DNA from: Lentimonas sp. CC4
GTDB taxonomy: Bacteria > Verrucomicrobiota > Verrucomicrobiia > Opitutales > Coraliomargaritaceae
Direction of reading: 5' to 3'
Length of the DNA stretch: 64,000 nt
Assembly (NCBI RefSeq): GCF_902728235.1
Contig: NZ_CACVBO010000001.1
Location: forward strand, 1,178,001 to 1,242,000
Shown: one piece after another, positions 30,547 through 42,058 of the stretch
How the letters are laid out: each line of letters begins with the position of its first letter
Position numbering within the stretch: the stretch's first letter is position 1
Program-made: the position numbers and the translations under genes
Notes under the pieces: generated by a model
What the model saw: the letters and a program-made list of their open reading frames with translations, nothing else
Databases searched by the model: none
Told to the model about the DNA's origin: nothing

Positions 30547-32217
30547 ATGAATCCTATACTTTACCTATTTCGACATACTTCATTGAGAAGGTGTCTTCAG
30601 CTATTTTGCTGTAGTCTAATCTTTATGGTGTCTGCTAATGCGCAGGATCGCAGCGCGCGATTGGTCCTTTCAGAGCTCATGCTGGCGGATAAAGCGGATG
30701 AGGCAGGTCTGATCGCAGAGCTGTCCAATTATGGTGATCCAGAGATTGCGGTGATTTATGAGGCCTGGCGCACCGGAGGTGTTTACACGCTGACGGATAC
30801 GAGTGGCGATGTGCGCTTGCTGCAATTCGGCGAGCAGACCGGATGGTCGTTGGTTGCGACAGGCGAGGCGGTTGAACTAACAGAGGCTGAAGTTGCCGAG
30901 ACTAAGAAAGAACGCGCGTCACGCGGCGTGCGTAAGGCGATGTTGGGACTGTTGGATACGCTTGGTTTGAAGGCGGACGATCCGAAGGAGCGCATTGATT
31001 CGGCGATTAAGATGGGGCAGAGTCAGAAGCCAAATTTCGTCGAACCATTAGAAAAGCGTTTGAGTATAGAGACGGATAAACAGGTGAAGGCAGCGATTCG
31101 TGAAGCACTCGCCATCAGCTTATTGGCAAATGGCAATGACGAACAAGTGCTAGGCGCGGTGCTCGAGTTGACCGAATTGAAGTCGAATGCGTCTCGTGGG
31201 TTTTTAGATAAAGTGCTGGCGGCACAGGTCGCGGCTGGCACGCCAAAGAGTGAGATTGCGTTGGCCGTCGAGCAGGCGCATGTCGTGATCGAAGCGCACC
31301 TGAATATGGTGGATTTCTTTGGTAGCTTCTTTCGCGGATTCAGCACGGGTTCGGTGCTGCTGATCGTTTCCTTCGGGTTGGCGATCACCTTCGGACTGAT
31401 GGGGATCATCAATATGGCGCATGGCGAGTTCGTTGCAATCGGTGGTTATACCACGTTCATGGTGCAGAACTTTTTCATTAGCACGTGGGGCGCGGAGAGT
31501 TCAGCCTTTGGTTGGTATTTTGTAGTGGCCTTGCCTATTAGTTTCTTGGTGGCGGCCTTCATTGGATTACTTTTAGAGAAGTCAATTATTCGCTTTTTAT
31601 ACCGTCGTCCGCTGGAATCACTGCTCTGCACGTGGGGGATCTCAATGGTGATGCAGCAGCTGTTTCGCTTGATCTTTGGTGCTGCGAATGTGCAGGTCAA
31701 TGTGCCGAACTGGCTGATGGGTAGTGTCGGGTTTGGTGGCTTCGAAATGAGTTATACGCGCTTGATGATTATTTTCATCGCATTCGGAGTTGTCATCGCG
31801 ACGTGGTTGCTGCTGCGCAAGACGAGCCTCGGCTTGCACATTCGTGCGGTGATGCAAAACCGCAGCATGGCGAGCAGTCTAGGTATACCGGTGGCACGTG
31901 TGAACTCGATGACCTTTGCGCTCGGTTGCGGCTTGGCTGCGATCGGGGGGTGCGTGCTCTCGCAGATCGGTAATGTCGGTCCGCTGATGGGGCAGGCATA
32001 CATTGTCGATAGTTTCATGGTGGTGGTGATCGGTAGTGTCGGCAACTTGCTAGGTGCAGGACTCTCTGCGATGGGCATCGGTATGGTCGATCAGTTACTG
32101 CAGCCGTCGCTCGGCCCAGTGATGGGCAAGATCACCGTGTTCTTCGTGATCATTCTCTTTCTTCAATGGCGACCAGGCGGTCTCTTCCCTACGCGTTCGC
32201 GTAGTCTTGATGATTAA
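30547..32217 (+). CDS. urtB: Urea ABC transporter, permease UrtB
   Basis: An inner-membrane permease of 556 residues. As usual for UrtB it has a long N-terminal part (signal-like segment ending SANAQ, then a helical, HEAT-like soluble domain to about residue 250) and then a LivH-type permease domain with about 8 helices: [67 protein letters not shown]. It starts the urtBCDE-urease series. Confidence 0.95.
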   Translation: MNPILYLFRHTSLRRCLQLFCCSLIFMVSANAQDRSARLVLSELMLADKADEAGLIAELSNYGDPEIAVIYEAWRTGGVYTLTDTSGDVRLLQFGEQTGWSLVATGEAVELTEAEVAETKKERASRGVRKAMLGLLDTLGLKADDPKERIDSAIKMGQSQKPNFVEPLEKRLSIETDKQVKAAIREALAISLLANGNDEQVLGAVLELTELKSNASRGFLDKVLAAQVAAGTPKSEIALAVEQAHVVIEAHLNMVDFFGSFFRGFSTGSVLLIVSFGLAITFGLMGIINMAHGEFVAIGGYTTFMVQNFFISTWGAESSAFGWYFVVALPISFLVAAFIGLLLEKSIIRFLYRRPLESLLCTWGISMVMQQLFRLIFGAANVQVNVPNWLMGSVGFGGFEMSYTRLMIIFIAFGVVIATWLLLRKTSLGLHIRAVMQNRSMASSLGIPVARVNSMTFALGCGLAAIGGCVLSQIGNVGPLMGQAYIVDSFMVVVIGSVGNLLGAGLSAMGIGMVDQLLQPSLGPVMGKITVFFVIILFLQWRPGGLFPTRSRSLDD

Positions 32218-32239
32218 ACCTTAAATGCGTCGTTAGCAG

Positions 32240-32317
32240 TTAGAAGACAGGAGTTAGAATCTGATCATATGTGCTTCATTCCTAAAGACTAACTCCTGAC
32301 GCCTAGCTCCTAACTTC
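32240..32317. repeat. Inverted repeat between urtB and urtC
   Basis: CAGGAGTTAG (32248-32257) and CTAACTCCTG (32289-32298) pair perfectly, and weaker AGTTAGAAG/CTAACTTCT ends extend the dyad. It resembles the CTCCTGACTCCT-type dispersed intergenic repeats rather than a terminator, since no T-run follows. Confidence 0.65.
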
Positions 32318-32341
32318 TGAATCTAGCCTTGTTTCTACGTC

Positions 32342-33448
32342 ATGCTTACTAGCAAAAATCAAAAAGAGATCGTCATCTTCGGTATCGTTGCCGGTCTATT
32401 AATGCTCATTCCCTCTCTGAATGCTTGGGGACCCGAGAGTGGCCTACTCTCTGTCAGTTCCTTTCAGGTGTCACTGTGGGGCAAATATTTAACGTATGCG
32501 ATTTTGGCGATGAGTCTGAATCTGCTGTGGGGTTACACTGGTCTGCTCTGCCTCTGTCAGAGTTTATTCTTCGCCTTGGGAGGGTATGCGATGGGCATGT
32601 ATCTGATGCTTGCGATTGGTGATACAAGTAGCGCCGAGCTCTACTTGCCCGACTTCATGGTTTTCATGGGCTATCAAGATCTGCCTGTTCACTGGAAGCC
32701 GTTTGACAGTTTCTGGTTTGCATCCGGTGCGGTGCTCTGGGTGCCTGGTTTAGTGGCGTTGATCTTTGGTTTCCTTGCCTTCCGATCGCGAATCAAAGGA
32801 GTTTACTTCTCGATTCTGACGCAGGCGCTGACCTATGCGGTGTGTTTGTTGTTCTTCCGTAATGACTTTACGTTTGGTGGGAATAATGGCTTTACCGACT
32901 TTAAGGTAATTCTGGGGCATAGCATGAACGATGCGTCGACCACACGTTGGTTGTATATTGGTTCGGCCTTTTTACTGCTGGTGACTTACTTGATCACTTC
33001 CGGAATTCTAGCATCGAAGTTTGGTAAGGTGCAGCAAGCGATACGTGATTCGGAAAATCGCGTGCTCTTTTCGGGATATTCGACAACGAGTTTCAAATTA
33101 GTTATTTTTACATTATCTGCAATGATCGCAGGTGCGGCAGGCGCGCTTTATGTGCCTCAGGTCGGTGGGATTAATCCGAGTCTGATGGAAACCAGCAAGT
33201 CGTTGGAAGTCGTTGTCTGGGTGGCCGTCGGCGGTCGTGGCACCAAGTGGGGGCCAGTGATTGGCGCCATCTTGGTCAACATGATGAAGAGCTACACCAC
33301 ACAGGCATTCCCCGATTACTGGCTCATCATGATGGGCGGTATGTTCGTCTTCGTCGTCTTGTTCATGCCAGACGGTATCGTCGGTGTCTACAAACAGCTC
33401 AAGAGCCGCATCGCTCAAAAGCGTTCACTTCAATCAGCTGCTGCGTAA
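32342..33448 (+). CDS. urtC: Urea ABC transporter, permease UrtC
   Basis: A LivM-type permease of 368 residues with about 10 helices. Typical blocks are [82 protein letters not shown] and [20 protein letters not shown]. It pairs with UrtB to form the channel and is followed 6 bp later by the ATPase gene. Confidence 0.95.
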   Translation: MLTSKNQKEIVIFGIVAGLLMLIPSLNAWGPESGLLSVSSFQVSLWGKYLTYAILAMSLNLLWGYTGLLCLCQSLFFALGGYAMGMYLMLAIGDTSSAELYLPDFMVFMGYQDLPVHWKPFDSFWFASGAVLWVPGLVALIFGFLAFRSRIKGVYFSILTQALTYAVCLLFFRNDFTFGGNNGFTDFKVILGHSMNDASTTRWLYIGSAFLLLVTYLITSGILASKFGKVQQAIRDSENRVLFSGYSTTSFKLVIFTLSAMIAGAAGALYVPQVGGINPSLMETSKSLEVVVWVAVGGRGTKWGPVIGAILVNMMKSYTTQAFPDYWLIMMGGMFVFVVLFMPDGIVGVYKQLKSRIAQKRSLQSAAA

Positions 33449-33454
33449 ATCACC

Positions 33455-34264
33455 ATGGCACTCATGCAACACGAACCTCTCTACCGCGATACACCGCTGA
33501 TTCTGTCGGTATCCGGTGTCAATAAAGCCTTTGATGGATTCAAGGCGATTAACGATCTCAACTTCTATTTGGAAGAAGGCGAACTGCGCACGGTCATCGG
33601 GCCGAACGGCGCGGGCAAGAGCACTTTCATGGATATCATCACCGGGCGCACACGTCCAGATACTGGAACCGTGACGCTGCATGAAAATGATGGTCACGAT
33701 AAAGATCTGACGAAATTGCGTGAATTTGAAATTAATCGGATTGGTATCGGTCGTAAGTTTCAGACACCCAGTATTTATAAATCACATACCGTGTATGATA
33801 ATTTGGTGCTTTCGCTAAACCGCGATCGTGGCGTGTTCAAAACACTGTTTTATAAAGAAACTGCGGAAGACCGTGCGCGCATCATGGAAGTGCTCAAAAC
33901 AGTGCGACTCGAGTCGCGCATGAATGATTTCGCGGGACTACTCTCGCATGGTCAGAAGCAGTGGCTGGAGATCGGCATGTTGTTGGCGCAAGATCCCCGC
34001 GTTCTTTTGATCGACGAACCGGCTGCGGGTATGAGTGACGAGGAAACCGATCGCACCGGCGAGCTGTTGCTGAGCCTAGAAAAGAAGCACAGTTTGATCG
34101 TGATCGAGCACGATATGGAGTTTATCCGGCAGATCGCTCGTAAGGTCACCGTGTTGCACCAAGGGCATGTCTTGAAGGAAGGCACCTTTGACAACGTCAA
34201 ATCCGACCCGCAGGTGATCGAGGTGTATCTCGGTCGCCAGGGCAAGAAGGACGAATCCAAATAA
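33455..34264 (+). CDS. urtD: Urea ABC transporter, ATP-binding protein UrtD
   Basis: A LivG-type ATPase of 269 residues. Walker A GPNGAGKST (49-57), Q-loop FQTPSIYKSHTVYDNL, signature LSHGQKQWLEIGMLL, Walker B VLLIDEPAAGMSDEE, H-loop VIEHDMEF. The LSHGQ variant is usual for UrtD. Confidence 0.95.
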   Translation: MALMQHEPLYRDTPLILSVSGVNKAFDGFKAINDLNFYLEEGELRTVIGPNGAGKSTFMDIITGRTRPDTGTVTLHENDGHDKDLTKLREFEINRIGIGRKFQTPSIYKSHTVYDNLVLSLNRDRGVFKTLFYKETAEDRARIMEVLKTVRLESRMNDFAGLLSHGQKQWLEIGMLLAQDPRVLLIDEPAAGMSDEETDRTGELLLSLEKKHSLIVIEHDMEFIRQIARKVTVLHQGHVLKEGTFDNVKSDPQVIEVYLGRQGKKDESK

Positions 34265-34276
34265 AGAATTTACCCA

Positions 34277-35008
34277 ATGATTTCAGAAGCTGAAACTCCC
34301 GCCGTCGCACCTTTGCTTTCCGTTAATGACCTAAAAGCGAGCTACGACGAATCGATCATCCTTCGCGGCGTCTCGATGAAGGTGAAGCCAAACTCCGTCG
34401 TCGCTCTTCTTGGGCGCAATGGTGTGGGCAAGACCTCGCTACTACGCAGCATCATGGGGCTGATGCCGAAGACCGAAGGCGATATTCAATTCGAAGGCCG
34501 CTCCATCAGTGGCATGCGCACCGATCAACGCGCGCGCGCTGGGCTCGGCTATGTGCCGCAGGGGCGTGATATTTTCCCAAATCTGACTGTGCAGGAAAAC
34601 CTAGAAGTGAGCCTGAGTATTTCTGGCAAAGAAGGTAAAGAGCGCATCGAAGAGGTCTACGAGCTTTTCCCTGTGATCAAAGAAATGCTCGGTCGTAAGG
34701 GTGGTGTGCTTTCTGGTGGTCAGCAGCAACAGCTAGCGATCGGCCGCGCGATCTTGACCAACCCGAAGCTCTTAATTTTCGATGAGCCGACCGAAGGGAT
34801 TCAGCCGTCCATCATCGACCAAATCGAAGATGCCATTCACTTGCTGAAAAAACAGGGCAATTTGAGCATTATTTTGGTGGAGCAATATCTAGATTTCGCT
34901 AAAGCTGCCTGCGATGAATTTTATATTCTCGATCGTGGTAGTGTGGTGCTTGAAGGGGAGTCCGAAGAGTTGACCGGCGAAGTGATCGAGAAATATCTGA
35001 CTGTTTAA
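34277..35008 (+). CDS. urtE: Urea ABC transporter, ATP-binding protein UrtE
   Basis: A LivF-type ATPase of 243 residues. Walker A GRNGVGKTS (46-54), LGYVPQGRDIFPNLTVQENL, signature LSGGQQQQLAIGRAIL, Walker B LLIFDEPTEGIQPSI, and VEQYLDFA. It completes the importer and ends 18 bp before ureA, tying transport to urease. Confidence 0.95.
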   Translation: MISEAETPAVAPLLSVNDLKASYDESIILRGVSMKVKPNSVVALLGRNGVGKTSLLRSIMGLMPKTEGDIQFEGRSISGMRTDQRARAGLGYVPQGRDIFPNLTVQENLEVSLSISGKEGKERIEEVYELFPVIKEMLGRKGGVLSGGQQQQLAIGRAILTNPKLLIFDEPTEGIQPSIIDQIEDAIHLLKKQGNLSIILVEQYLDFAKAACDEFYILDRGSVVLEGESEELTGEVIEKYLTV

Positions 35009-35026
35009 CACTTGGCTGAATAAATT

Positions 35027-35325
35027 ATGCACCTGACACCTAGAGAACAGGAGAAACTAATGATCGTCGTCGCTGCCGATCTGGCACGTCGCCGGCAAGC
35101 CCGCGGGCTGAAGCTGAACTACCCCGAGTCGATCGCGATTATCACCTATGAGATCTTGGAAGGCATTCGCGATGGCAAATCCGTCGCCGATCTGATGAGC
35201 TATGGCGCGACCATCTTGAAGCGTGAAGACGTGATGGAGGGTGTGCCAGAAATGATTCACGAAGTCCAAGTCGAGGGCACGTTCCCTGACGGCACAAAAC
35301 TAGTCACCGTTCACAATCCACTACG

Positions 35326-35329
<4 letters not shown>
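35027..35329 (+). CDS. ureA: Urease gamma subunit
   Basis: The 100-residue gamma subunit of urease, with [59 protein letters not shown] and [15 protein letters not shown], all strongly conserved. It overlaps the next gene by 4 bp (ATGA). Confidence 0.97.
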
Positions 35330-37425
<2,096 letters not shown>

Positions 37426-37431
37426 GCATGC

Positions 37432-37528
37432 GTAGGGGCTTTGCTTGCGAAGACCGCGAACCTTGCGAACCATCACATTCTTTCGATACCCTTTGAACAC
37501 TCGCGGGCGCCGCAAGCAGCGCCCCTAC
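37432..37528. repeat. GGGGCTTTGCTTGCGAAG element, copy 3, between ureC and ureE
   Basis: It runs from GTAGGGGCTTTGCTTGCG to GCAAGCAGCGCCCCTAC, with inverted GTAGGGGC/GCCCCTAC ends. It begins 7 bp after the ureC stop and ends 5 bp before the real ureE ATG. The open frame from 37441 runs through it and gives a false N-terminal extension of UreE. Confidence 0.85.
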
Positions 37529-37533
37529 AAAAG

Positions 37534-38007
37534 ATGCATCTCGTCACCCAATCCATTTCCGAACTTCCCACAGGCCTCGAAATAATCTCCGTTGTTGTGG
37601 ATCGTCATAAACTGGCGCGCCGTCGCTGGCGTGGTGAAGGCGCGGACGGCGCCGACTTTGGCTTTGATGTGAGTGAGGCGCTGTCGCATGGCGACTGTAT
37701 TTATATTTCGGATACAGCCGCGTATGTGATCGATCAGAGCCCTGAAGATTGTTTCTTGATCACGCTCGATGGGGCAAAGGAAGCTGCGTGGATTGGTTGG
37801 ATGATCGGCAATCTACACTTCAAGGCCTCCTTTTCGAATGAAGGCGTATTGGTGCAAGACGATCTCGCAGTGCGTCAGATGTTAGACCGTGAACGGATTC
37901 CTTATCAACAAGTGTCACGTGTGTTTCAGCCCAGCAAGCAGGGTGGGCACTCGCATGATCACGATCATAGCCATGATTTCAGCAGCGGAAAATTTGTGCG
38001 CCTATAA
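37534..38007 (+). CDS. ureE: Urease accessory protein UreE
   Basis: A nickel metallochaperone of 157 residues. The ATG at 37534 is chosen because the 31 codons before it come from an intergenic repeat. Family features are VVDRHKLARRRWRGEGADGADFGFDV, LSHGDCIYISD, WMIGNLHFKASF and a C-terminal histidine-rich tail (GGHSHDHDHSHDF) that binds nickel. Confidence 0.92.
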   Translation: MHLVTQSISELPTGLEIISVVVDRHKLARRRWRGEGADGADFGFDVSEALSHGDCIYISDTAAYVIDQSPEDCFLITLDGAKEAAWIGWMIGNLHFKASFSNEGVLVQDDLAVRQMLDRERIPYQQVSRVFQPSKQGGHSHDHDHSHDFSSGKFVRL

Positions 38008-38057
38008 TATGGAGGGTGTATCTTAGTGCTTTGTCACGGTCAGAGTTTCGTCACTTA

Positions 38058-38170
38058 TTGTAGCGTGCCGCTTCAGCAAACGTTCAGTGTTTTGGCTGGA
38101 TCTGCTAGGCTCGGTTCGCTTGCTAAAGCTGCGCGCGACGGTCGAAGTCGGTTCCCGAATTCCGCTACAA
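38058..38170. repeat. Intergenic repeat between ureE and ureF
   Basis: It is bounded by TTGTAGCG and its complement CGCTACAA. The block TAGCGTGCCGCTTCAGC-AAACGT is shared with about 8243-8265. Confidence 0.65.
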
Positions 38171-38204
38171 GGGAATCAGCCTATACTGTTTTGGAGGTGA
38201 CTGC

Positions 38205-38912
38205 ATGAACGCCGATAATCATACTGCCGCATGGCTGCCTGCACTCATGCAGGTGTCGGATCCACTGTTTCCGTCGGGCGCGTATGCGCACTCGATGGGC
38301 TTGGAGCAGTGGGCGCATGTCTGTCAGTATCGCAATGGCGATGACTTGAGTTTGTTTTTTAAAGAACACGCGGGTCCTGCGTTGGCTCGGTTAGAGCTGC
38401 CGTATCTACGCTATGTGCGCGAGGCGATTGCGGCAGATGATTGGGATCTACTGCTAGAATTGGATGCTGAGATCGACGCTTGGAAGTGGTCGGCCGAGAT
38501 TCGGGAAGGCAGCATTGCGCAGGGGCGTGGACGTTTGCGCATGTTGCGCAAGTTGTGGCCGGACGATGCGCGACTGGTGCGCTATGCACAGGCGTATGCC
38601 GATGGTGATGCAGCGGGACATAATTTGGTGGTGACTGCGTTGCAGTATCAGATGTTTGCGGTGCCAGTGGAAGCGAGTTTGTTGGCCTATGCCTATCAGA
38701 GTTTAGCGAATTTTGTATCTGCTTCAATCAAGTTGCTGCGTATCAGTCCAGAGTCCGCACAGGTTGCCTTAGGCTCGGGGTTGGAACTCTTGCCGGATTG
38801 GGTCGCTGCTTCGAAAGAAGTGGAGCACGCTGCGGCCGGTTGGTTTGCGCCTGCCTTTGATATTAGTTCAGCGCGTCATGCCACTGCGTTTTCTCGACTG
38901 TTTATTTCTTAA
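38205..38912 (+). CDS. ureF: Urease accessory protein UreF
   Basis: A 235-residue helical chaperone that acts with UreD and UreG in nickel insertion. The start LPALMQVSDPLFPSGAYAHSMGLEQ is diagnostic, with REGSIAQGRGRL, LVVTALQYQMFAVPVEASLLAYAYQSLANFVSASIKLLRISP and the end FDISSARHATAFSRLFIS. Confidence 0.93.
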   Translation: MNADNHTAAWLPALMQVSDPLFPSGAYAHSMGLEQWAHVCQYRNGDDLSLFFKEHAGPALARLELPYLRYVREAIAADDWDLLLELDAEIDAWKWSAEIREGSIAQGRGRLRMLRKLWPDDARLVRYAQAYADGDAAGHNLVVTALQYQMFAVPVEASLLAYAYQSLANFVSASIKLLRISPESAQVALGSGLELLPDWVAASKEVEHAAAGWFAPAFDISSARHATAFSRLFIS

Positions 38913-38964
38913 TGTTAACCAAAACTGATGAAAGCGACAGGATGTCGCTTCTACTATTTAAATC
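38913..38964. repeat. Short repeat between ureF and ureG
   Basis: AAAGCGACAGGATGTCGCTTCTACTA: a hairpin with a GCTTCTACTA end that recurs at about 23609-23618 and 53066-53075. Confidence 0.55.
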
Positions 38965-39597
38965 ATGACTCAAATGACTACTCCTCGTCCTGTTCGTGTT
39001 GGTATCGGTGGGCCTGTTGGCTCCGGTAAGACGATGCTATTACTGCGCCTAATTGAGACGCTGCATGAGCGCTTCAGCTTAGTGGCGATCACCAATGATA
39101 TTTATACAAAGGAGGATGCACAGTTCCTCGAAAAAAACAGCCCCATCGAGAACTCCCGTATTCTTGGGGTCGAGACGGGCGGTTGCCCACACACTGCGAT
39201 TCGTGACGATACGAGTATGAACGAAGTGGCGGTGGAGGATTTGATTACACGTCATCCTGATGCGCAGGTGGTGTTGATCGAGAGTGGTGGCGATAATTTG
39301 TCAGCAACGTTCTCACCGGATCTCGTGGATGCGTTCATCTATGTGATCGATGTCGCAGAGGGAGATAAGATCCCACGTAAGGGCGGGCCTGCGATTCGTC
39401 ACTCAGATTTGTTGATCATTAATAAAACTGAGTTGGCGCCGTATGTCGGTGCGGATCTGGATGTGATGGCTCGCGACTCGAAGGTGCAACGCGAAGAGCG
39501 TCCGTTCTTGTTCTGTGATTTGAAGAGCCGCAAGGGGCTCGAAGATGTGGTGGCATGGTTGGAGCGTGAGTGCTTCTTCCCGTTCACTGCGAAGTAA
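38965..39597 (+). CDS. ureG: Urease accessory GTPase UreG
   Basis: A 210-residue SIMIBI-class GTPase that powers nickel delivery. Walker A GPVGSGKT (16-23), then [29 protein letters not shown] with the metal-binding CPH motif, [17 protein letters not shown], and the base-specificity NKTEL. Length and motifs are normal. Confidence 0.96.
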   Translation: MTQMTTPRPVRVGIGGPVGSGKTMLLLRLIETLHERFSLVAITNDIYTKEDAQFLEKNSPIENSRILGVETGGCPHTAIRDDTSMNEVAVEDLITRHPDAQVVLIESGGDNLSATFSPDLVDAFIYVIDVAEGDKIPRKGGPAIRHSDLLIINKTELAPYVGADLDVMARDSKVQREERPFLFCDLKSRKGLEDVVAWLERECFFPFTAK

Positions 39598-39599
39598 GA

Positions 39600-40460
39600 A
39601 TGTCATCGTTGACTACAGAGCCGCAATCGACGCGACCCGCAGTGCGCGGGGGCGCACGTTTGCGCTACGAGCTGGTGCCTGAGCATGGCACCCGCTTGAT
39701 GGGGCAGTGGGTGCGCCCGCCGTTGCACATGACGAAGGCCTACCACGATAAGGGTTGGGCGGTCAGTATCTTGACCAGCCCAACGGCTGGATTGTTGGAT
39801 GGCGACTTGCTCGAGTTGGAGGTTGAGGTGTGCGATGGCGCACGTGCGGGACTGATCAGCCCTGCGGCATGCCGTATTCATACAATGGATACGGGCTATG
39901 CGACGGTGGAGCAAAGATTCACTGTTGGTGAAAAGGCAGTGCTGGATGTGTGGCCGGCGCCGTTGATCTTACAAAAAGATGCGAGTTTGCAGCAAACTAC
40001 GCGACTGGACGTGGCGGAGTCATCGACTGTATTGCTGTGTGAGGTCGTGAATCCCGGGCGAGCGGCTTATGGCGAGAGCTTTGAGTTTACGCGATGGGCG
40101 TCGAGTTTACGGATTGTGCGTGCGGGCAAGTTGGTCGCGTATGAAAACTTTCGGTTGTTGCCTGCGAAAGGCGATGCGGCTGATTGGCGCACTCTGTATC
40201 CGAATGGATCGTATGCAGGCATTTATTATTTAACTCCACAGCCGCTGGAGGATTTAGTGCAGAGTTTGCACCAGTTAGAGCTAGAGGATGCGACGATCGG
40301 TGCGAGCCCGCTGCGTGCAGGTGGGCTGGGTATAAAAGTCTTAGCGCAAGATGGGATTAGTTTGCGCAAAGCGATCTTTGCGATTCGTAACCTGTTGGTT
40401 CCGCACTCGAAAGTGGAATTCCCTGTAGCGCTTCAACGCGCACAGACCTTCTTTAGTTAG
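39600..40460 (+). CDS. ureD: Urease accessory protein UreD (UreH)
   Basis: A 286-residue chaperone. The ATG at 39600 lies 2 bp after the ureG stop; a TTG at 39570 is also open but would overlap ureG. Family features are SPTAGLLDGDLLELEVEV, AACRIHTMD, VWPAPLILQKDASLQQTTRLDV, LLCEVVNPGRAAYGESFEFTRW and the end GLGIKVLAQDGISLRKAIFAI. It closes the operon; here ureD is last rather than first. Confidence 0.9.
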   Translation: MSSLTTEPQSTRPAVRGGARLRYELVPEHGTRLMGQWVRPPLHMTKAYHDKGWAVSILTSPTAGLLDGDLLELEVEVCDGARAGLISPAACRIHTMDTGYATVEQRFTVGEKAVLDVWPAPLILQKDASLQQTTRLDVAESSTVLLCEVVNPGRAAYGESFEFTRWASSLRIVRAGKLVAYENFRLLPAKGDAADWRTLYPNGSYAGIYYLTPQPLEDLVQSLHQLELEDATIGASPLRAGGLGIKVLAQDGISLRKAIFAIRNLLVPHSKVEFPVALQRAQTFFS

Positions 40461-40473
40461 AGTCGAGGGAGTG

Positions 40474-40737
40474 ATTATTCCCTGATCTTTACCCATAAGT
40501 TTGTGTCTTCTTGTTTTCGCTATGAACTCGGTTCTTTGAGCTCCTCCCCAGCGAAGGGGAGGTGGTCCCGTCTGCGGGGTCGGAGGGGGGGGCGGCGGGT
40601 TAGCCCAAAGAATCTGCTCATGTTGCGCGAAACCCTTCCGTCTCGGCGGACCGAGACACCTTCCCTTCGCAGGGAAGGAGCTTTATTACCACTAACTTCA
40701 CACATTCTCAACTTATGGGTAAAGCTCAGATTATTCC
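40474..40737. mobile_element. MITE with 20-bp inverted ends and 8-bp target duplication
   Basis: The element 40482-40729 has terminal inverted repeats of 20 bp with one mismatch (left CTGATCTTTACCCATAAGTT; right its near complement at 40710-40729). It is flanked by direct duplications ATTATTCC at 40474-40481 and 40730-40737. The 248-bp interior holds smaller hairpins (CTCCCCAGCGAAGGGGAG, CTTCCCTTCGCAGGGAAG) and no gene. The right duplication contains the stop codon of the entericidin-like gene on the minus strand. Confidence 0.85.
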
Positions 40738-40919
40738 TTGTCGCTCTTCATGGCGTCGGCTGCTTTGTTCCCCGTGTCTGTCACTACATCAACGCCGTTT
40801 CGCATGACATCGATCACATCGTCTGTGCCTTGTTTGATTTCATGGCTTTCGCAGCCAGTGAGTGTGAGGGCAGCGGAGACGAACAGTGTGAGAGTGCTGA
40901 GGTGGAGGATGTGTTTCAT
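40731..40919 (-). CDS. Entericidin-like small lipoprotein
   Basis: Sixty-two residues with a lipoprotein signal (MKHILHLSTLTLFVSAALTLTGC, lipobox LTGC) and a short charged helix (DDVIDVMRNGVDVVTDTGNKAADAMK), the pattern of EcnA/EcnB entericidins. It would be a small membrane-anchored lipoprotein. Its stop codon lies in the target duplication of the MITE, so the insertion touched but did not change the end. Confidence 0.75.
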   Translation of the reverse strand: MKHILHLSTLTLFVSAALTLTGCESHEIKQGTDDVIDVMRNGVDVVTDTGNKAADAMKSDKE

Positions 40920-40995
40920 GCTGCCTTGATGGGTTGGATGCCATCGTCTGTCAAAGTGAAGTTAATCGGGTTTAGTTAAACAGTGGTATGCATGG

Positions 40996-41916
40996 TTATC
41001 GCATGGTATTAGAAAATAGATTCTCAGCTACGTTTTTAGCGACGCCGATGAATAAGGTTTCCATGAAACTTAGCTCTTTGGATTCCAGGTGGGTGATGAT
41101 CCATGGGCGCTTAAGTGAGCGGCGACTGAGTGGCAATGATTTGAGTGAGCCTGCGAGCTCTTCGCGCTGTATCATCCATTGAGGTAAGATGCCGATGCCA
41201 ATATCTAATTCGACCAATCGCTTGATCACTTCTTCATTCGCGATTTCGATGAATGGCATCAAGTTCACGCTATGCGTGCGAAAGTATTCGTCCACGAGGT
41301 CAAAGGTATAGCCTTTGCTGCCTGTGATGATCAACTGTTGCGATTCGATTTGACTGATGTCTGCTTTGCCTTCGATAGCCCATGGGTGCATGGGATGAAC
41401 GATGAAGTGCAGCGTGTCAGAACCGATTGGTATTTGATTCTTTTTATAGTTTGGCAGAGTCGAAGGGTAGATCGCGATGTCTATTTGGTGATCATCGATG
41501 CCTTTTTTGAGTTCGTAGCTGGTGCCTGGGATGATCTGAATGTTCATTCCTGGAAAGCTTTCTTTGAGCTCACGCAGTGCGACGGGTATTAAATATTGGC
41601 ATGCCGAAGAGGTGGCACCGATTCGTAGTGTTTTTTGTGATACATCGCTCCAGTCATTTACGAGCTGTCGTGCATTGGTTAAATTATTCAGCAGCTCATC
41701 CGCATACGAAAAAAGGCGTTGTCCGGTATAAGTTAGGGCCATTTTTCGCGAATCGCGTTCAAAAAGTTTACAGCCTAAATCTTCTTCGAGGCGTTTTAGC
41801 GAGTGACTGACGGCAGAAGTTGTCAGGTTTAAATTCTTAGCGGCCTTACGCATACTCTGCGCATTTACGATTTCGCAAAAGTTTGTCAATTGTCTGGCAT
41901 CTAGTGGGTTGTGCAT
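40996..41916 (-). CDS. LysR-family transcriptional regulator
   Basis: A 306-residue regulator counted from the ATG at 41916; the frame is open to 41982, but LysR proteins start a few residues before the helix-turn-helix. DNA-binding domain: LDARQLTNFCEIVNAQSMRKAAKNLNLTTSAVSHSLKRLEEDLGCKLFERD. Effector domain: LRIGATSSACQYLIPVALREL, IVHPMHPWA, and VKRLVELDIGIGILP-type end. It diverges from the amide uptake operon, so it probably controls it. The ligand is unknown. Confidence 0.9.
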   Translation of the reverse strand: MHNPLDARQLTNFCEIVNAQSMRKAAKNLNLTTSAVSHSLKRLEEDLGCKLFERDSRKMALTYTGQRLFSYADELLNNLTNARQLVNDWSDVSQKTLRIGATSSACQYLIPVALRELKESFPGMNIQIIPGTSYELKKGIDDHQIDIAIYPSTLPNYKKNQIPIGSDTLHFIVHPMHPWAIEGKADISQIESQQLIITGSKGYTFDLVDEYFRTHSVNLMPFIEIANEEVIKRLVELDIGIGILPQWMIQREELAGSLKSLPLSRRSLKRPWIITHLESKELSFMETLFIGVAKNVAENLFSNTMR

Positions 41917-42031
41917 GTTTGACGCTCTAGCACAAACGATGCCGTTCTTAGTGATGGCTATCGATTGTTTATGTAAATTCAACAGGTTGTTGAATTTAAT
42001 GCGCCATAAAATGGCAGCAATTTGAGCTTTG

Positions 42032-42048
42032 TGGCGTCTGCCATGCTA
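42032..42048 (+). promoter_or_regulatory. Sigma-54-like promoter before the NasS-like gene
   Basis: TGGCGTCTGCCATGCTA has GG and GC 10 bp apart, TGGC at -24 and ATGC at -12. It lies between the divergent LysR gene and the amide operon. If used, the message would start close to the annotated ATG (42059), favouring the second ATG at 42077. Confidence 0.45.
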
Positions 42049-42058
42049 AGAGATTGGC

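Noticed and set aside
40503-40979. A 158-codon plus-strand frame after ureD
   Set aside because: It covers the MITE and the complement of the entericidin-like gene.
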